17,266 nt of DNA, taken from contig CAMYCE010000042.1 in assembly GCA_947254205.1 (NCBI GenBank), positions 1 to 17,266 on the forward strand. The letters are read 5' to 3'. The translations under genes and the position numbers were made by a program. Below are positions 14,337 to 17,266 of this stretch, one piece after another. Within the stretch, counting starts at the first letter, position 1. Each line of letters begins with the position of its first letter. The notes below the pieces were generated by a model. It was not told where the DNA came from. It did not search any database and saw nothing but the letters and a program-made list of their open reading frames with translations. This DNA comes from an uncultured Prevotellaceae bacterium (GTDB lineage: Bacteria; Bacteroidota; Bacteroidia; Bacteroidales; Muribaculaceae).

Positions 14337-14365
14337 CTTTATTGCGATGAAAGATGCGTAGAGTC

Positions 14366-15766
14366 TTAGTTGTCTTTCATGAAGTTTTCAACATCTTGTG
14401 GGTGATAGGGAATGATTTCCTTGCCCAAGAAACGGCAACCATCGGCAGTGATGAGCACATCATCTTCGAGGCGAATGCCACCAAAGTCTTTATAGGTGTC
14501 GAGCATGTCGAAGTTCAGGAACTCGGCGCAATGCCCGCTGGCACGCCACTCGTCGATGAGGGCAGGAATAAAATAGATGCCCGGCTCGTCGGTCACCACA
14601 AAGCCCTCTTGCAGGCGACGACCCATGCGCAAGCAGTTGGTGCCAAATTGCTCCAAGTTGGGGCGGGTTTCCTCGTCAAATCCCACATAGATTTGTCCCA
14701 AAGCCTCCATGTCGTGCACGTCCATGCCCATCATGTGCCCCAAGCCATGGGGCAGGAACATGGCATGAGCACCGGCACGCACAGCCTCGTCGACATCGCC
14801 CTTCATGAGTCCCAATTCTTTGAGACGCTCGGTCATGAGACGACACACGGCAAAGTGCACGTCGGCATATTTCACACCGGGCTTGGCCACCTCAAGCACA
14901 TAGTCGTGGCAAGCCTCAACAATGGTGTAGATGTCGAGTTGGCGTTGGGTGAACTTGCCGTTCACAGGATAGGTGCGTGTGTTATCGCTGCAATAGCCTG
15001 CAAGCGACTCGGCACCTGCGTCGCACAATGCCAAGCGACCACTCTCAAGCACCGCTGTGCCGGGATTGCCGTGCATGATTTCGCCATGTTGCGAGAAAAT
15101 GGTGGCAAAGCTCACTTGTGCGCCATAGCTGTGGGCAATGCCATCGACTTGGCCACCCACAAATTTCTCGGTCACTCCGGGCTTGGTGAGACGCATGGCA
15201 GTGGTGTGCATCTTGTAGCCAATGGCAGAAGCTTTCTCGAGCTCGGCAATTTCGAGTGGAGTCTTCACCGAGCGCATCTCTACCACGGCATGAATCAGCT
15301 CAAGCGAGGCAGCCTCGCGCTGCTTGCTGGGGTGAATGCCGGTGAGGTCCATGATTTGAATTTGAATATCATGGCGATAGGGGGGCAAGAAGTGAATTTT
15401 GCGCCCTTGTGCCTTGGCTTGGTTCACGATGTCGGCAAGTCGTGCCATGGGAGCACTCTGCGCCACACCCACTTGGGCAGCCATCGAGGCCACACTATCA
15501 ACCGAGCCATACCACACAATGTCTTCAATGTCGATGTCGTTGCCCACCAGCATCTCGGTGCCGGCATCAACGTCGATCACGCCCACAAGCCCATCGCGCA
15601 CTTGCCCGAAGTAGTAGCGGAACGAGGCATCTTGGCGGAAGGGGTAATAGGCATTGGCAGGACAGTTGTTGGGTGAATCGTTGTTGCCGAAAAGCAAAAT
15701 CACACCAGTTTTCACGAGTTTCATGAGCTGAGCACGCCGGCTCGCATAGACTTCTTTTTCAAACAT
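14366..15766 (-). CDS. pepP: Xaa-Pro aminopeptidase-like M24 metallopeptidase
   Basis: This is a predicted cytoplasmic aminopeptidase P that removes N-terminal residues preceding proline. The 466-residue protein has an AMP_N domain (about 1-140; YPFRQDASFRYYFG at 41-54) and a pita-bread M24 catalytic domain (about 175-450). The five metal ligands expected from E. coli PepP are present: D249 (LCDAGAES), D261 (SDNTRTYP), H344 (HGLGHMMGMDVHD, 340-352), E394 (TDEPGIYF) and E434 (RLEDDVLI). The conserved second-shell H340 and H351 are also in place. There is no signal peptide, so it would finish peptides imported or generated inside the cell. A prolidase (PepQ-like) activity cannot be excluded, but AMP_N favours aminopeptidase P. 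Its upstream region contains copy B of the 78-bp repeat, including a 5-codon ORF ending 16 bases before the ATG. Confidence 0.9.
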   Translation of the reverse strand: MFEKEVYASRRAQLMKLVKTGVILLFGNNDSPNNCPANAYYPFRQDASFRYYFGQVRDGLVGVIDVDAGTEMLVGNDIDIEDIVWYGSVDSVASMAAQVGVAQSAPMARLADIVNQAKAQGRKIHFLPPYRHDIQIQIMDLTGIHPSKQREAASLELIHAVVEMRSVKTPLEIAELEKASAIGYKMHTTAMRLTKPGVTEKFVGGQVDGIAHSYGAQVSFATIFSQHGEIMHGNPGTAVLESGRLALCDAGAESLAGYCSDNTRTYPVNGKFTQRQLDIYTIVEACHDYVLEVAKPGVKYADVHFAVCRLMTERLKELGLMKGDVDEAVRAGAHAMFLPHGLGHMMGMDVHDMEALGQIYVGFDEETRPNLEQFGTNCLRMGRRLQEGFVVTDEPGIYFIPALIDEWRASGHCAEFLNFDMLDTYKDFGGIRLEDDVLITADGCRFLGKEIIPYHPQDVENFMKDN

Positions 15767-15781
15767 AATCTTTCTTTCGTT

Positions 15782-15859
15782 TTTAAGCCCAATCGGTCAT
15801 TAGGTTTCTTTGTGTTTGTCAAATTTATTTAGAGGTATTTTTAATTTATTTTGAGGGCG
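15782..15859 (-). repeat. Copy B of the ~78-bp interspersed repeat
   Basis: Read on the - strand this segment begins CGCCCTCAAAAT and contains AAATTTGACAAA, CACAAAGAAA and CCTAATGACCGATTGGG. It matches copy A (1-77) along the whole length with few differences. Here it lies directly before the M24 peptidase gene and points toward it. The core could fold into a small hairpin, CCTAA with TTGGG. The U.G pairing would be kept in copy A (TCTAA with TTGGG). Confidence 0.8.
15820..15827 (-). promoter_or_regulatory. Candidate -7 box of the M24 gene, inside repeat copy B
   Basis: The - strand reads TAAATTTG, a full TAnnTTTG match. Transcription would start near 15813 and produce a leader of about 47 bases made mostly of the conserved repeat core. 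A -33 TTG is not visible at the normal distance. Confidence 0.4.
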
Positions 15860-15874
15860 TTTAGCGGGCTAAAC
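15859..15874. promoter_or_regulatory. 16-bp palindrome, possible operator
   Basis: GTTTAGC and GCTAAAC are perfect 7-bp half-sites separated by GG. The palindrome touches the outer end of repeat copy B and sits between divergent genes, a typical place for a dimeric regulator. No regulator gene is in the window. Confidence 0.4.
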
Positions 15875-15953
15875 AACCGAAAAATAAATCAAAACTAACC
15901 AAAATAAATGGCAAAGCCAAAGAAAAGCCTAAAACTTTTTTTTCTCATCGCGT

Positions 15954-15965
15954 CCTAATGACCGA
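15954..15965 (+). repeat. Core fragment C of the interspersed repeat
   Basis: CCTAATGACCGA is identical to the core of copy B but on the opposite strand, about 150 bases away, pointing to the membrane protein gene. Flanking sequence matches only loosely (GGG soon after, TTTAG instead of TTAA). It may be a decayed copy or a separate binding site. Confidence 0.45.
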
Positions 15966-16077
15966 CCGGGATTTAGTTTTGGGTAAAGGTACAAGAAAAA
16001 TTCTTTTCTCCCAAACAAGCGACCCACCCATTTTTGCCACACCGAGTATTTGACTTTTGGTGATTTTGCGATTTTTC

Positions 16078-16108
16078 TTGCAGGGAGTGCAACTATTCAA
16101 TATATTTG
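16078..16108 (+). promoter_or_regulatory. Promoter of the membrane protein gene
   Basis: TTG at 16078-16080, a 20-base spacer and TATATTTG at 16101-16108 match the Bacteroidetes promoter fully. The start point would be near 16115. This rules out the in-frame TTG at 16106 as start codon and favours ATG 16166 or 16172. Confidence 0.6.
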
Positions 16109-16165
16109 CACCCAAATTCTGATACTTATTTTTTCACCTTTTATCAATTGGTCAAGCATATTGAA

Positions 16166-17044
16166 ATGACAATGGAAAACAAGAAGAAAATCTACATTTG
16201 GCGCACGATTGCCTCTTTCTTGCTCGTGCTTTTTGCCATGCCACTGGGTCATGCCCTCATGATTCTCATGGAAAAATTCATGAGCGAGGGGGCCATGCAT
16301 GTGGCTGGTTTTGTGATGGGCCTTGTGGGGCTAGTGATGGTGATTGTGGGCGTGATGGTCAAGGGCGACACGCGGCAAACGTTGTGGGGACTTTTTGGCG
16401 GACTCCTCTTTTGGACGGGCTGGGTGGAGTTTCTGTTTCTCTACTATGCCCGTCGCTATGGCGTGCAACCCGAAATGCTCAATGGCGAGGTTGTCACCAA
16501 GCCCGAATATTTGATTATGCCAGCCTCGTTTGGCATGTGGATGATGACCATGGTGATGTACACCTTCAGCACCCGCAATGGTTGCGACTTCATCACATGG
16601 ATTCAGCGCGTGTGCTTTGGCAGCAAGCGCAGTGTCATCGTCACCCAGCCCATGACTCGCCACACGAGCATCGTCACCTTCATGGAGCTCAACATGATGT
16701 TGTGGGGGCTCTACCTGCTACTCATGTTTTGCTACGACAGCAATTTTCTTGGCGACCATCACCCCGTGACCTATCTTGTGGGCTTAGGGTGCTTTGTGGG
16801 GGCGCTCTACATGCTGAAGAAACAATTGCGACTGGCAGCATGGGGGGCCAACATACGCATGGCCATTGCCACCGTTATCGTGTTTTGGACACTGGTAGAA
16901 ATTTTGGGGCGCATCAATTTCTTTAAAGAATTTTGGGTGGAGCCCGAAAAATATGCCTTGCCCATGGCAGGACTACTCGTCGCATTCATCGCCCTGCTGG
17001 GCTACACATGGGTGAAAGGCTCAAAACGCAAAGCCAAACCATAA
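16166..17044 (+). CDS. Unrecognised integral membrane protein with about 8 helices
   Basis: I do not recognise the family. The 292-residue protein has likely membrane segments near 14-35, 43-65, 72-94, 114-133, 169-190, 201-217, 229-247 and 265-283. It has a lysine-rich N-terminus (MENKKK) and a basic C-terminus (KGSKRKAKP), so both ends are probably cytoplasmic. Loops are short except for the stretches at about 95-113 and 134-168. Methionine is abundant in the helices. There is no signal peptide, catalytic motif or transporter signature that I can name. Start choice rests on the promoter: ATG 16166 or 16172 both leave a leader of about 50 bases. It appears to be a single-gene unit divergent from the M24 peptidase gene. 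Confidence 0.8.
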   Translation: MTMENKKKIYIWRTIASFLLVLFAMPLGHALMILMEKFMSEGAMHVAGFVMGLVGLVMVIVGVMVKGDTRQTLWGLFGGLLFWTGWVEFLFLYYARRYGVQPEMLNGEVVTKPEYLIMPASFGMWMMTMVMYTFSTRNGCDFITWIQRVCFGSKRSVIVTQPMTRHTSIVTFMELNMMLWGLYLLLMFCYDSNFLGDHHPVTYLVGLGCFVGALYMLKKQLRLAAWGANIRMAIATVIVFWTLVEILGRINFFKEFWVEPEKYALPMAGLLVAFIALLGYTWVKGSKRKAKP

Positions 17045-17103
17045 CCCAAGTCTGCACCCTAAATTAAAGGTATCTATTTCAGACTCCTGTGAACAATTTT
17101 ATC

Positions 17104-17160
17104 GAAGCAAATTGCCGTAAGACACACAACATGATTACGTCTTTTATGGTAATTTGCTTC
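17104..17160 (+). terminator. Long hairpin after the membrane protein gene
   Basis: Arms 17104-17123 and 17139-17160 pair over about 20 bp, with two G/T wobbles and a 2-base bulge, beginning GAAGCAAATT and ending AATTTGCTTC. It is 60 bases beyond the stop codon. Neither strand has a T-run after the stem, so it may be a weak terminator or another structured element. Confidence 0.4.
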
Positions 17161-17266
17161 CCTATTTCTATGTGCAATCGAGCGATGCTGTCACATCGTT
17201 GGCACAAAGAATGCGTAAGTTCAATTAAGAAATGCAACTTTTGGCAATAAACAAAAGGAGCGAAAA
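17161..17266. other. Right-edge non-coding stretch with a second hairpin
   Basis: GTGCAA (17172-17177) and TTGGCAC (17199-17205) enclose a perfect CGATG (17183-17187) / CATCG (17194-17198) stem with a 6-base loop. No ORF or clear promoter is visible before the window ends. It may be the upstream region of a gene outside the window. Confidence 0.35.

Larger units (their letters stand above)
15767..16165. other. Divergent regulatory region between the M24 gene and the membrane protein gene
   Basis: This 399-bp gap carries repeat copy B (15782-15859), an abutting 16-bp palindrome (15859-15874), a TGGC/GCCA inverted repeat (15909-15919), a repeat-core fragment on the + strand (15954-15965) and a strong promoter (16078-16108). 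Between about 15970 and 16075 there are only loose inverted repeats, such as AAGAA/TTCTT at 15993-16005. No gene is supported. Confidence 0.65.

Noticed and set aside
14354..15676. A 440-codon open frame on the + strand opposite the M24 peptidase gene
   Set aside because: Same reason: the peptidase frame carries all metal ligands, while the antisense product is low-complexity and rich in His and Ala.
15966..16055. Open frame running on from ATGACCGACCGG in core fragment C (about 32 codons)
   Set aside because: No promoter or family support, unlike composition and no conservation with the short ORFs of copies A and B.
16106..16165. TTG start at 16106 for the membrane protein
   Set aside because: The codon lies within the -7 box of the promoter, so it would not be in the transcript; the extra 20 residues add nothing recognisable.

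Overview
The window looks like a chromosomal segment of a Bacteroidales bacterium (Muribaculaceae- or Prevotellaceae-like; the genus cannot be fixed from the sequence). The reasons are: promoters of the Bacteroidetes type (-33 TTG / -7 TAnnTTTG) in front of most genes; no Shine-Dalgarno sites at the start codons; and family content typical of the order, namely head-GIN lipoproteins, M6 proteases ending in dockerin-like repeats and an AMP_N/M24 aminopeptidase. There is no phage, IS element, CRISPR array, tRNA or rRNA.

Layout from left to right. 1-77 holds one copy of an ~78-bp non-coding repeat, followed by a terminator. gyrB (230-2176, -) runs toward it. A divergent promoter region (2177-2467) separates gyrB from an RsmF-like RNA m5C methyltransferase (2468-3862, +). 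Two paralogous secreted M6 metalloproteases with C-terminal dockerin-like repeats follow in tandem (3977-6208 and 6400-8634, both -). Each has its own terminator and a candidate promoter. A 513-bp AT-rich gap leads to enolase (9148-10464, -), which is divergent from a membrane pyrophosphatase (10805-13231, +). A bidirectional terminator separates the pyrophosphatase from a head-GIN lipoprotein (13394-14167, -). Next comes an Xaa-Pro aminopeptidase-like M24 enzyme (14366-15766, -). A 399-bp divergent regulatory region with the second copy of the repeat, two short palindromes and a strong promoter precedes an unrecognised 8-helix membrane protein (16166-17044, +). The right edge carries a long hairpin and another structured stretch, with no gene visible.

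How the genes relate: they appear to be mostly single-gene transcription units, since hairpins with T-runs close nearly every one. Shared themes are housekeeping (gyrase, RNA methylation, enolase), protein breakdown (two secreted proteases and a cytoplasmic aminopeptidase that could finish peptides) and PPi-based energy saving (the pyrophosphatase beside enolase). The most interesting items are: (1) the 78-bp interspersed repeat, present beside gyrB and again, inverted, at the promoter of the M24 gene, with a third core fragment nearby; (2) a pyrophosphatase sequence that departs strongly from canonical ones and carries the lysine associated with K+-independence, which suggests the divergent H+-PPase subfamily; and (3) a dockerin-bearing protease pair with no cohesin in sight. 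I did not find a clearly new multi-gene system.
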